A stretch of DNA of 64,000 bases from positions 7,765,682-7,829,681 of the forward strand of contig NC_045151.1 in assembly GCF_008831285.2 (NCBI RefSeq), in the 5' to 3' direction. Below are positions 47,135 to 58,357 of this stretch, one piece after another. The notes under the pieces were generated by a model. The model was given only the letters and a program-made list of their open reading frames with translations, had not been told where the DNA came from and made no database searches. The position numbers were made by a program, and so were the translations under genes. Position 1 is the stretch's first letter. Each line of letters opens with the position of its first letter. Origin of the DNA: Nymphaea colorata (Eukaryota > Streptophyta > Magnoliopsida > Nymphaeales > Nymphaeaceae).

Positions 47135-47285
47135 CAAAATTACCAAGGGCGGTATATTTTAAACATTCATATACTTCTTTAGACTTTCAGCGATTCACGA
47201 TATCAGTTAACTCTCTAGGTTATGCAACTATTTTTCTTTATATTAAAGCATGAAAAATGCATGGCAACTGTTAACTATATGAAGG
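47135..47285. repeat. About 147-bp direct repeat, copy 2
   Basis: Shares ACATTCAT, CTTTAGACTTTCAG, ATCAGTTAACTCTCTAGGTT and GCATGGCAACT-TTAACTAT with copy 1. The CTTTATAGGAAGC acceptor-like site of copy 1 reads CTTTATATTAAAGC here. Confidence 0.75.
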
Positions 47286-48212
47286 TGGCTAACTGTAACA
47301 TTTTTTAGTGCACTTCATATTGCAACATGGGTCATGGTGATCTATCCATCTATATAGAAACTTGATTTTCTTTATTTTTTTGCTTGTTTTTCTTTATTTG
47401 ATTATCTCTTCATGATTGAGACTTTTTATCTAAATTTTCTTCATTCTTTTTCATCAGGTAGGTAATGGTTTGTCAGTTGTTGGTCCAAAGTGCAATAATA
47501 GGAGCATCAAAAAATGTCTACATTACTATTCTTTGCCCTTCCATTTTTACCGTCTAGGCTAAGGGAACATTGACTGATTGCACATTGGCGGGCAACTGAG
47601 TTCATACTCTGATATCACTTATCAGAATTAAAGAATTTTCTTTTTAATGTAAAAGACACAAAAGGAGAAACACTGGAAATTTCATTTCAGTAGAGACAGA
47701 GTGTACCGATGTTAGGCCATGTTTCTCCTGTTGCAGGTATCCACCATATTTATATTGGTTTCCTTTATACTTAATCACAAACCTGCGATCCTTAAGAAAA
47801 ACGGAATTGCACGTTTGATGGCCAAATCACAAGCCTTGATTACAAAACAGTGAATGCTTCATTATCTATTGTATAATTCAGGTGATCTCTTAGCATTTGA
47901 ACCCTTATCCCATTGCGACTATAGCAAATACATTACCGGCTTCTTAATTTGTGAAGGCGTATAGCTGACGATCACGGGAAGCATGTGAGCACCACTCACC
48001 TTGGTTTTCAGGAAAAGTTAATGTTGTTCGGAATTCTGCTACTGAACATGCGGCCACACGTATGGAGGGCTGTGAGGAACATCATTTGAGAAACAGGGAA
48101 AGAAGGTACGGATGCTTCCATCTAAACCAACCGGTTGACATCATGTTGATCTTTTGATATCTAGCCTTGAAAAGTCATGGAATTGACCGACATGCATGTT
48201 TTTTTCTGAAAG

Positions 48213-48353
48213 ATAATTTCAAAGTTCCTCTCTTCCCCAATGAGGATGAACCCACTGGCACTTGTCGTAAGCTTCATTGTCGATGTCAGCAATAGTGAGA
48301 TACTTGATCAAGTCCCGCATGCCTTCTCCTTCTCGGAAGCACTAGAGAAACAG
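48213..48353 (+). pseudogene. Candidate internal exon, 47 codons
   Basis: Exactly 141 bp, open, bounded by CTGAAAG before and CAG|GTGAAG after. It reads MNPLALVVSFIVDVSNSEIL in its middle and ends SFSEALEKQ. I do not recognise it. The splice acceptor has a T-rich tract. Confidence 0.35.
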
Positions 48354-49286
48354 GTGAAGCATGCCTTTGTAGCTTTACATTCAATTTGACATTATATTAT
48401 ACAGTTGTTTTAGTTCAAGATGGCTAGAGGAGCCTTGATGTCTAGCAAATTCCTTGCCAGTTGTTCCTGGTTGTTGTAGGTCTTACAATCAAATGGTGTG
48501 CAAGTACAGTATTTTCTTAAATGTTGACTATAATTGACTTAATAGATATTATACGTCATTAACCATTGAGCAAACATGTTGTTCAAAGAGGACAGTTTAC
48601 GGGATTAAACTGCTTTGATAGTATACTCATACACACACTTTGTTGTTCTGACTACCTTTTGTTTAATTTTGTTTGTATTTTCATTAAAAAATTTTCTTTT
48701 TACTTTTTTGATGGATACTTTCTTTGAATTTGTTGGCTTCTGGAGGAATCTAAACCTGCATAGGTCAGCTATGGCAGTTAAAAATAAGTATTGAGCAAGT
48801 TCATGAAATCATGCCACAGGTAACTGATTTTCCTTTCCTTGTTAAGATGTTTATCTGTAACTTATGGTAGCTTTCTGCTACTTAGGTTTTTGCATAGGGC
48901 CAATCTTCACTTGAGCATGGTCATCCCTGAAATTAGGTAGTGGCTACTGATTTTTCAAGTTTTTCATAAGATGCTTATCTGTGAACTTGGCGAAGGCACT
49001 GCTTAAGTGTTGGTTTTAAAGCAAAGTTCAAAAACACTAGATCTTGGCGAAAACCTGCATTAAACCCATCTATAAGAGGATGATTTATATTTTAAGAAGG
49101 AAAGCAGACTTAAAAATATGTCTCCAAAATAAGACTACTTTTTCAGTGGAACAAGTAAGGCAACTTCGTTTTTATCTCCTTATAATTCAATGCACATTCC
49201 TCTTTTCTCTCATAAGTTACTCACTGCTGAGCAACCAATGAAAAGAATATCTCAGGAGTAAATAGCTAGGGTTGTTTGGTACTTAG

Positions 49287-49399
49287 TTGTTAATAAGATG
49301 AAAGAAATACAATCAGTTCTCTCACACCAACAGTGGCATCTCCCTTCTGAAACAGAGCTTCTTGCTACTGCAGTTTCAACAGTGGCAAAAATAAAACAA
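49287..49399 (+). pseudogene. Candidate internal exon
   Basis: Bounded by TACTTAG-like acceptor and CAA|GTATGA donor. It reads VNKMKEIQSVLSHQQWHLPS and ends TAVSTVAKIKQ, an amphipathic, probably helical peptide. Family unknown. Confidence 0.35.
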
Positions 49400-50454
49400 G
49401 TATGAGCAGTTTTTGTGAATAAGATCTTACTTCATGTCAACATAGTAAATCTATGCTTATTTAAATTTTCACTGCTTGGAAGTGATCGTTATTTATGCAG
49501 TTTAGGAGCTTCCCTTGCCAAGGTTTGATCATTCAGCTACAAAGGGTCATCAGCCCAAGGAATATTGCCCTTAGCTACACCAGGAAGATTGAAACGGTTG
49601 AAATTGCATGCTGATAAAGCCAAGGAAGAAGAAGTTGCAGTTTGGAGTCCTTGGAAGCCAAAAAACTCTATTTGCAAGAGCATATTTGGAGAATGCGGTG
49701 GCTATTTTCAGTCTATGTAAAAAGTAAGGAGTCTAAAGCTTTTGTCCTATCCTTGGTATTCTGTAGAGTTTGAATTTATCCTATTTTTATATTTTCATGT
49801 CTAATCCAATGAGGATTTCTTGGTCATATTTCTTTTATTAAGATATATTTGATTGTGTTTGACATATGAACAAAATTAAACGATGTAGGCTTTCTTCATT
49901 GAATTATAAAGAAGTTTTCATGATGTGCTTGTGACGCGCATGCCAACTTTTTCTGGCGATGACCAAGTCCAAGACCTTCCCAAAAATGAGAATGATGAAG
50001 CAATGACTGTTCTAGTGGCTTGTGAACACTTGATTTTATGGGACCATTTTCATTATTTTCCCATTTTATTTCTAATGGAGATGGTCTCCCTCAATTCTTA
50101 CATTGTTGGTTGCATTCATTGGTTACTAGATTTGGCCACATATTGAAAAATTGAACAGCAACGAGCTCGTGGAGAATGCACATCAACTGCTTGTTATACA
50201 CGCTGGTCTACGACGCCAGTATAAATGATAGTCACATTTTTCTTGGTAGTTTAATCACACCTGTAACATTAATGCATAGGATTGTAGTTATTTATTTTCT
50301 TGTGAAAAGTACTATGTAAAATTATTTGACGTTCCGTTCTAATTATGAAATGTCACTTGTCATGTTCCTTTTCTTTTTTGCTATACAAAGGACAGGTGCT
50401 AGCGGGAAGATCCACGAAAATGGTTAGCTAAGCGAATCTTAAGGTTATAGCCTG

Positions 50455-51032
50455 GTGAAAATTGTAATGAGTCAGAAGGCTCTCCACAAGATTGTTGGAT
50501 CAGACATGTATTACTCAAATCTAACTGACGTTGAGGAGCAGTCTTCTGTTCCAGTAACTCAAAAGCGAAAGAAGACAAAACTTAGAAAACTCAAGTCAAA
50601 GTGGAGGGATCTAAAGCCACTTTCCACTGGCCAATGGCATCTAAGAATGCTGGACATATCTTCCTTGCATAAATGCTTCCTCTATGATTTAAACCTCAAA
50701 TTTCTAGGTTCTTCAAATTTTCAAGTAAGCATTTTCATTCTTATATTGCTGTTTCATTTTTAAAATTTGAATAAAATCTTGATGTACGTGACCTCTGTGA
50801 GTTTTCTCCCGGCATTTCCGTTTCTCTTGAACCTTATCTAGGCCCCTTCGAAGCCTCTTGTTTCTCAACTTGTAGTAGATCTGCCAGCATTTTATGACCA
50901 GAATCTGGTAATGCCCACAGTTCAAGAAGTTGATGATGTACTGGTTCGTATTTCTGCTGCACGTGTTGCAGAGGAGGAATGTGCATTCCACTTGTTTTAC
51001 TGCATGGCTTTCATAGTTAGGGCCGCTGAATA
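50455..51032 (+). CDS. Candidate last two exons of an unknown host gene
   Basis: A frame open from 50455 (the true exon start may lie upstream) ends at 50724 with a CAA|GTAAGC donor. After a 117-bp T-rich intron, a TATCTAG acceptor leads into 50842, and the same frame stays open to TAA at 51030-51032. The intron is phase 0. The first exon part is basic (QKRKKTKLRKLKSKWRDLK), a possible nuclear-localisation stretch. The second reads LVVDLPAFYDQNLVMPTVQE and VLVRISAARVAEEEC. In total about 153 codons are visible. The preserved frame across a consensus intron is unlikely by chance, yet no family is recognised. It may be the 3' end of the gene-like segment starting at 44690. Confidence 0.45.
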
Positions 51033-51516
51033 ATCAATGCAATTTATAAAGAAAGAGAGAGGTGGGGAGAGCTTGACAGTTGATACTGAGTTGATTGTGG
51101 TGTTGAATGCCGGACTTTTTGAAGTCAACTCGAGCTCAGTTGGGGAAAGAGTTTATTTTGGAAGATGTATATCAGATTTAAGACATGTCATGCATCATAG
51201 ACCTACTTTGCCATCACCAGCAGGCTAGCATCTACACGATTTTTTTAGTGATGCTAGTTGCTGCTACAGATCACACTTCCGCTGTAGCATAAACGAACAG
51301 CAACAACTTTACATTAACAAGCATTTTTCATATAATTGACGCAACTTATCATGCCATCTTGGTCTCTTATATCCTACTGTTTCCCTCGTGCTGATGCCAA
51401 GTGGAATTCCTGTCATTTTCTCATTTATTTAAATGATCTTGTTATTATTGTACAATGAAATTGTTATTATGTATAATGAAAGCTAGATGGTCTTCAATGT
51501 TTATAAGGAAACCCCC

Positions 51517-51606
<90 letters not shown>
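51517..51606. repeat. Compound (CT)n-(AT)n-(GT)n microsatellite, about 90 bp
   Basis: CT to about 51536, AT to about 51566, then about 20 GT units. A 60-codon frame through it is an artefact. Confidence 0.95.
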
Positions 51607-51607
<1 letters not shown>

Positions 51608-51629
51608 GTTCTTAAAAGTTCTTGCATAA

Positions 51630-52428
51630 AGTATTAGGAACAGTCAACCTTACTGTTCTTATATGTATATTAAAATATAATTACAAATTTAATTTTTAGG
51701 AACACATATAAAAAACTGGTCCTAATAAGTCATCATTAGGAATGGTCGCAACCACTTCTGGAAGTAATTAGAAATACTTTAGGAACAGTCGCTTGACGTT
51801 GCTAATTAATTTTGTGGTTGACCACTCATACTTTTAAAAGTGTTATTTATTGTTGTGCCACCCCACAAGATTCTATGAGACTTCATCACTTTGATGGTAA
51901 TGTAGCTTTGTCATGTTTTTGAGCTTTTTATTGAACCCTTATAATGGGTTTTGGGTCAAAAACTTCCAAACCAGTTAGCCTTTGGGTACCAAGTGTAAAA
52001 CGCCCCTCAAACCTATTTGCTCGAGTTTAGAAGACTCTAGGAGACATAACTAGACGAATGGTCGTGGATCACATAAATTCATAGAATAGACACAAAAAAA
52101 CTTAATGCCTACTTGGTACTTTCAAGTGTACTTGCCCCGAGCCTATCTTTCACTACTCATTTTGTCATATTATGCCTGTTTTGCTTCGGTTAACTTTAGT
52201 CTTTTTTATTCTAATTGATTTTTGATAAGCTCTTGTTTTTAAATACGAGGTCAATGTCAGTGACATTTCCTAGACTTCTAATTCATTCCATTTGCATGAG
52301 CTTTCTACATGGATTATGGGATCCTGTCAAAACTTTTGCCTTTTGATGATTATCAAATCATCGTCTGAAAATTTTTGTGTCCTTTTAAGAGAAATGGTAA
52401 TCATTTAGTGCTTGCAAGATACAAATGA
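51630..52428. other. Non-coding, with repeated TTAGGAACAGTC-like words
   Basis: TTAGGAACAGTC (about 51633), TTAGGAATGGTCGC (51736) and TTAGGAACAGTCGC (51779) recur within 150 bp. Subterminal repeats of DNA transposons look like this, but no ends were found. 52081-52130 weakly resembles the 66-bp repeat at 29385. No gene. Confidence 0.4.
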
Positions 52429-52429
52429 T

Positions 52430-53680
52430 AACTTGTTGAAGCACGAAAATGCGTGTTGAGGTGTGTGTACTTGTGTATGTTGAAGCACAAAAATCTTACA
52501 CAATGGCACATTCACTTGTGTGCAGCGAAACATGAAAATCTTATGCTGACACATGTTTACTTGTTGGTGCCAAAGTGCAAAATTTTGTACTAGAACATAG
52601 AAGTTTGGGAACTTATGTAGACTAGTATATTTACTTGTGTACACCGAAACACAAAAAATCTTATGTCAAGGCACATTCACTTGGGGGCACCAAAGTACAA
52701 AATCATATACCAAAGGTTGTTTGCTTGTGTGCACCAAAGTGCGAAAATCTTACACCAAAACATGAGGACTTGTGTGCGTCGAGATGCCAAATTTATGCAA
52801 TAGTACATCCACTTGTGTGCTTTGAAGCGTGAAAGTCTTATGTCAAGGCATGCTCATTTAGGGCGTCAAAGCACAAAATCTTATTCTAGAACACGGAAGT
52901 TTTGAAAACTTGTGTAAGTTGGTAAGTTTACTAGTGTACACCAAAGCATGAAAATCTTATGTTAGTGTATTTTCACTTGGAGGCACCAAAGTGCAAAATC
53001 TTATACAAGTGCATGTTCTTGTAAAATTTGTATGTGTTGAAACACAGAAAAAATGTGCCAAAGAATGAAAATCATTTTAAAACTTGTGAAAGTTGTATGG
53101 AAGTGTGAAGTCATGTATAAAAGCACAAAATTTTAGAATCTTGTGTGAACTTGAAAAACTTGAGTGTGCCAAAGCAATCATGTTGAAAACTTGTAATGAA
53201 AAGATGAAACTGGAAAATCTGTCAAACCTTGTATATGATCAGAAAACTTGTGCACACTAATATGCAAATTTTAAAAATTGTACATACCTAGATGCAAAAT
53301 TGGAAAATCTTATGTGCACTGATGTGCAAAATTTTTGAGAAACATGTACGTGGCTGGAAAACTTGTGGACACTGATATGTGAATTTAGAAAACTTGTGGA
53401 CACTGATATGTGAATTTAGAAAACTTGTATGCACCGAAGTGAAAAATTGAAAAACTTGTGTGCACCACTGTGCAAATATTGAAAAAAAAAATCTGTGAGC
53501 ACCAAAAGCACCAAAGTGTCAATTGGGAAAAATGTGTGTGCATTGAAGCGCAAAAGATGACAAACTTGTCTGCACCAAATTTGAAAAACTTGTATGCACC
53601 AAAGTTTAAAATTTGAAAACATGTATGCGATGAAGTGCGGAATTGGAAGAAACATGTATGCTTGAAGGGTAGTAAAGGGA
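52430..53680. repeat. Roughly 48-bp degenerate tandem array, about 25 units
   Basis: Units read (A/G)AA(A/C)TTGTGTGCACC-AA(A/G)GTGCAAAATCTTATA and drift along the array. The GCACC-AAGTGCAAAA core is clear in most. Frames on the minus strand through the array show repeated F-AYKF-KF or KIF-TQV peptides, a by-product of the period. Position after a minus-strand integrase fits the tandem repeats of Tat/Ogre 3' regions. Confidence 0.8.
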
Positions 53681-53719
53681 ATGCATGAACAAGAAAGAGA
53701 GATATTAGTCTGGCCATCC

Positions 53720-54720
53720 AAAAAATATATATTGATAGAAAAACTTTGATATAACTGAATTATACATAAAATTTCTTTAAATGAAGAGCATTTAGAGGAT
53801 TAGATAGTTCAACCCCATCAACATCGATTAGTCATATATATTGCTTGGCAAAACTTCTATGACAACATAAGGTCCATTCCTATGAGGCCCACTTTTCATG
53901 AGGATGATTCTTCTGTTGGATGGTTGATCTCAACACTAGCCCATTGATTTTGAAACTCTGTTCGATTACTAATTTAGCATAATGTTGGACTACCTTTGTC
54001 AATATGCTTTTGCGTGTTCCGCTGATTGCAATCTTTTTTGATCGAACATGTCTAACTGTAACATCCATTGCTTTTGGTATTAGTCTATGGAAAGTTCCAT
54101 AACATATGCAAACTTGTAAGCTAGCTTTTGCACATGAAAAGTGAGGACCATGTCTATACAATATACTAGTTTCGATGGGATGGCATTGGTGGAGTTCTGA
54201 TTGTAGTCCACTAAACCCAAAATGTATTGTCCAATTTTTCTTGTCAATCTCGGATTTCAACGATTCTTTCCATGATGTAGATCAAGGTTTTGCTCATTGC
54301 TTCTGCTTAATGGCTTCCTTGTGTAAGTTATTGAAAAACAATGTTTGAACTTGAACTCGAAGCAAATGTCACACATATTTTTATTCTTAAAATGTGTTCA
54401 ATTATCAGACACAATATCATGAAGCACACCAAATCTGTATAAAATGTTCTTGTTGATCACAAAGGCAACATGCTAGTCTTTCATGATTCTCAGGTGTTGG
54501 CTTCCGCCCATTTGGTGAAACATTCTATTGCAACAAGGAAATATTTATGTCCATTTGAGAAAGCCATGGACATACAACAGAATATGGATAAGCCGCAAAA
54601 GCATGTAACACATCTACATGGATCTGACATTTCAGACATCTCTTGATGAACTTGTGGCAATTTTGTTATATGGTTATCGAATAGTAGCATGCTTGAATTA
54701 ACTATTTGGCCAGGATTTGA
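53720..54720 (-). pseudogene. Tat-like integrase remnant
   Basis: The minus strand shows FSNGHKYFLVAIECFTKWAE (54570-54500) from the catalytic core. An integrase C-terminal half in several frames follows at 54260-53880, including KSILTKVVQHYAKLVIEQSF and INGLVLR. RT is not present. The upstream side is altered by the 186-bp duplication and then the LTR start at 54953. Confidence 0.75.
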
Positions 54721-54928
54721 TATTCAATTGAATGCCTGCATTGAGAAAGCCATGGCGATACAACAGAATATGGATAAGCCGCAAAAGCATGTAACACATC
54801 TACATGGATCTGACATTTCAGACATCTCTTGATGAACTTGTGGCAATTTTGTTATATGGTTATCGAATAGTAGCATGCTTGAATTAACTATTTGACCAGG
54901 ATTTGATATTCAATTGAGTTTTCTGGAT
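54557..54928. repeat. 186-bp tandem duplication, about 98% identical
   Basis: GAGAAAGCCATGG begins units at 54557 and 54743. Over about 174 bp I count three differences, far fewer than in other repeats of the window. The duplicated DNA is integrase coding remnant. Confidence 0.9.
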
Positions 54929-54952
54929 CATTTCCTAAGCGTTATGCTTGCT

Positions 54953-56380
54953 TGTAGACACCTCAATTTTTTTATTACCAAAATAACCATTTTAACCCTC
55001 TTAATGTGCTGATTTTCTCAAATATTTTTTAGATGCAAAAGTCAACAATTGCATAGACACAATTTCATAATCTAAATGTTAGGCAACTAAACATTGATCC
55101 CCCAACCTACCGCTTGTAATGAAAAATTAACATTTTGCTCCTAAATACCCTTCATTTTGACCAAATTTTGTTCAATTTTCATGAAATAGCTCTAGAACTC
55201 ATGAAAATTGTGATTTAACAATTCTATTTAAAAATTCTCATATTTTAAGTCACCAGGAGTTTTCACCATCCATTTTTCAGCTCACATTTGATCAAAATTG
55301 TCTCAAAATAGCCCATTCCTGCCATTTTTTAGTAATTTCTTCACACTAAAACATCTATTAACCTCACCAGCTTATTTTCAAATCATTTTTAGTACTAGCA
55401 GACTATTATCACTAAAATCCCTAATTTCTAGAGCCAAATTAATGATTGAACCTTCCATTTCAGCTGAAATTCACTCACTGGCTCAGTGACTCACATTATT
55501 CTCAGCAATGACACCTTGTTAGTACCTGTGGAGCACGTGTTAAGGTTTCCTCAGTGCCAAGAGAGTATTTGTTATTTTCCACTTATGCATCATAATTTGA
55601 GCTCTAGAGAGTTGTCCTAATATCAAGGTCACTCTTTCTCCTACATTTTAAGTGTCTTAGCTGAAATTCTCTCAATTTGGTGGTAGTTAGTCTATGTCAA
55701 GCTAACAACATGCCTTTTAGTGTCAGAGCGCACTATCTTTAGCTTAGTTCTGATTCATTCATTCAAAATCTAGCTTTTTTTTCATTTTCACTCATTTCTC
55801 CTACATGTTTGGAGCTCCCACTAACAACTTAAAATGCCATATTATACAATTCATCACTGCTATGGAGTGCACTATCTTGTCTAAATCTGGACATTATTAC
55901 TTGTGGCACCATAGCTAAATTCTGATCAATCTAAGATTTTGAATTTCAATCTGAGCACACCAATAGATTCAATGTCAGTAAAAGAGAGTGCCAATATGTC
56001 TATTTTTCATGAACAAGGCAGAAATCAATGGTTTTCATTTTGCCCTCCATATTTTCATTTTACAGCTTGATTAATTTTAAAATTTTGGATTTTTCAAAGG
56101 CAAATCCAGTCATTTTTTCATAAAAGTTCACATGAACACATATTTTTGAATTGTTATGGTTCCACATGGTTCGACTCTGACTTGTTGTTTGCATCGCAAA
56201 ATTGTTTTGATTTTAGCAGTGCTTCAGAAAAATAAAATTTTATTTTGAAGAAGAAAAGGGGACTCACCCGTCGGCACAAAGGTTGGCCATTCCCGGTGCC
56301 TTTACCAAGGGTGACTAATGCAAGAGCTATGTTCACTCTCAATATATTCAATTGAACATATTCTTCAACCTAAAAGCTAT
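54953..56380 (+). repeat. Tat-like LTR start in plus orientation, end uncertain
   Basis: TGTAGACACCTCAATTTTTT begins at 54953, followed by ACCAAAATAACCATTTTAAC, like other LTR starts here but on the opposite strand. It abuts minus-strand integrase sequence, as an insertion would. No end, primer site or target duplication is recognised. The rest to 56380 is AT-rich without genes. Confidence 0.4.
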
Positions 56381-58258
56381 ACGGTACTTGGCAAGGAAAT
56401 TCTTTTGTATATAAGTATCTCATAAACTTTTATGGAAAGATGAGAAATTTTTGAAGTAATATTCAGTTAATAAACCATTTTGATTTGGGAATTCTTTTTT
56501 AATTGAGAAATCTTTTGCAAGTAGCCTTAAATTTTTGAAAACTAAAGTTGATATTTTGAAAACTTCTTTAATAGTCAATTAGTGTTCTCTTGGAATCTTA
56601 AGTAGGCTCAAGATATTGCTTTAATTCGTGTTATTACTTAGTTAAAGTTTCATCTCATCTTGCAAGAAATTCATTAAAAATGATTGTAATCATTCTTCAA
56701 TTTCATAAGTGACTCGGAATGCATGATTGCATTGATTCCATATGTTTAAAGTAAGTTGTTCTTTACTACTATAACATTTGTCTAAGATCATTCGTACCAT
56801 CACATATACCTAGACTTTCATGTCCTCGCAACATGTTTTCTATTCAATAATTTTTTATGATAGTACTTTTCTAGAAAAAAATTGGAAATAGATTTGGGTT
56901 GTATGCCACCAAACATGGCTTCAATGTTGGATGCATTACTTGAGTTTTCAGCATGTTGAAAATAAAAATAAAAATTTTAGATTTTGAGGAGAAGACATTT
57001 GAAAGAAACAAAAAGATGTTAATAAAGAAAGAGAAATTGGAAAAGAAATTATTGTTAATAGCAAGAGAGAGAGAGAGAAATGGAAGAGCTAAGGAAGAGA
57101 ATCCAAGAGAAAATTTTAAAGAGAAGAAGGGTGACTCCTCTATTTTAATGAGCAAAGAAGCCTTCAAAATGAGATTTCAGTGTATTGATGAAGCTCTCCA
57201 AAGGCCTCCCACATGCACCCTTAAAGATTAAAGTTGAAGAGAAAGATGCAGCCTAAGGTTGAAGGAGCTAAATGCTAAAAGATGAAGAGAATAATAGAGG
57301 AGGGGTGAGAGCCAAGGGAGAACTTCTAAAACTTCAAGTTGGAGGGCTCAAGAGGTTCCCCAAAGGTTTGAAGGGCAAAATAGCATTTTTTTTAAATGGG
57401 TCAAGCTCCATTTTGGGTGATTCCAGATCCATTTTAGGTCTGGATTGGATTATGAGTTAGGTTTTTTCAGCTTAAAATCATATTTTAAATAGATTTTAAA
57501 TTTTACAAGGTGAGGTTGCGTTGAAAAGCAAAGGAAAGTCTTGCACACGTGCGAGGCTCCGAATAGTGTCAGAGTTTGATTCTTGGACTCGATGTTGGGA
57601 TTTGAGTTGGAATTTTGATTTGGATCTAGTTTTTGTGTTTTTGATCTAATTTGGAGTCATGGGTGGTTTTCTTTCTTTTTCTATTTTGGGCTTAATTTTG
57701 CTTGTGAGGTTCAATTATGAACTTTGGCTTTGTTTTTTCGATCAAAATATGATTTTGGATATGGGTCGTAGATTTGGATTTAGATCGGTTGAATTTTGGA
57801 TCTATGCCTTGAATTTGGATGTGACTGTGGATCTAAGGCTTAGTTTTGGATTTTAGAGCTCAATTTTGTATCCAAATTGGAATCTTGGGACCTATCCTTG
57901 ATCTTGAATTGTGATTTAGATCCAGATCCAGATCTAGAGTTTGCTTTGGATCTAGAACTGTGATTTGGATTTGGATATGGATCTAAGGATTTTTTATATC
58001 TAGAGCTTGGTTTTGAACTAAATCCATATTTTAATTTGGATCCAAAGAATGAAACAAGTCTAAATTGGGGTTGAGCTTGGGTCCAATATCCAAAATTAGA
58101 TCCAAATGCATGAAAAGTGTGATTGATCTCAAACCAGAGGAGAAATTGGTCAAAATCAAGGGAGATTGAAATGCTTGAGACCCAAAATCATTGAAATTTG
58201 ACATAAAATTGTCAAAATATAACAAGTACAACCTCTTGGAAAATTTGGGATGATAACA
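56381..58258 (-). repeat. 3' LTR of the right-hand Tat-like element (start at 58258), far end uncertain
   Basis: On the minus strand TGTTATCATCCCAAATTTTC begins at 58258 after GGCATA. The interior is GGATC/TTTGGATCTA-rich (57560-58100). A 92-codon plus-strand frame at 56953-57231 is Lys/Glu-rich by composition and probably not a gene. The left limit is unknown. Confidence 0.45.
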
Positions 58259-58357
58259 TATGCCAATCTTTGCTGCTAGGCCGGTGCGTGTTGTGCTTTG
58301 TGGCAAAGATACACACTCCAAATTTTGATCTTGCAAATACCTTAAGAATTTTATTTT

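Larger units (their letters stand above)
44690..51230 (+). pseudogene. Host-gene-like segment with exon/intron signals, product unknown
   Basis: This segment lacks transposon motifs. It starts with a CT-rich leader-like tract (44670-44760) and contains short open stretches bounded by AG/GT splice signals: about 44952-45040, 46191-46300, 48012-48105, 48213-48353, 49287-49399, 50455-50724 and 50842-51032. Introns would be T-rich, as in plants. The last pair joins in phase 0. Others, for example 48012-48105 to 48213-48353, do not join in frame as I read them, so the gene may be broken, wrongly modelled by me, or a non-coding transcript. I do not recognise the product. A retrocopy is excluded if these introns are real. 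Both sides are flanked by one repeat family. Confidence 0.4.

Noticed and set aside
46079-47285. Complete TRIM retrotransposon
   Set aside because: Direct repeats lack TG/CA ends, and no primer site or purine tract was seen between them.
51455-51637. 60-codon ORF through the microsatellite
   Set aside because: It is translated CT/AT/GT repeat with no independent coding sign.
53385-53721. Two overlapping minus-strand ORFs of about 100 codons with repeated Phe/Lys peptides
   Set aside because: The repeat peptide follows from the 48-bp array, whose period is a multiple of three in places.
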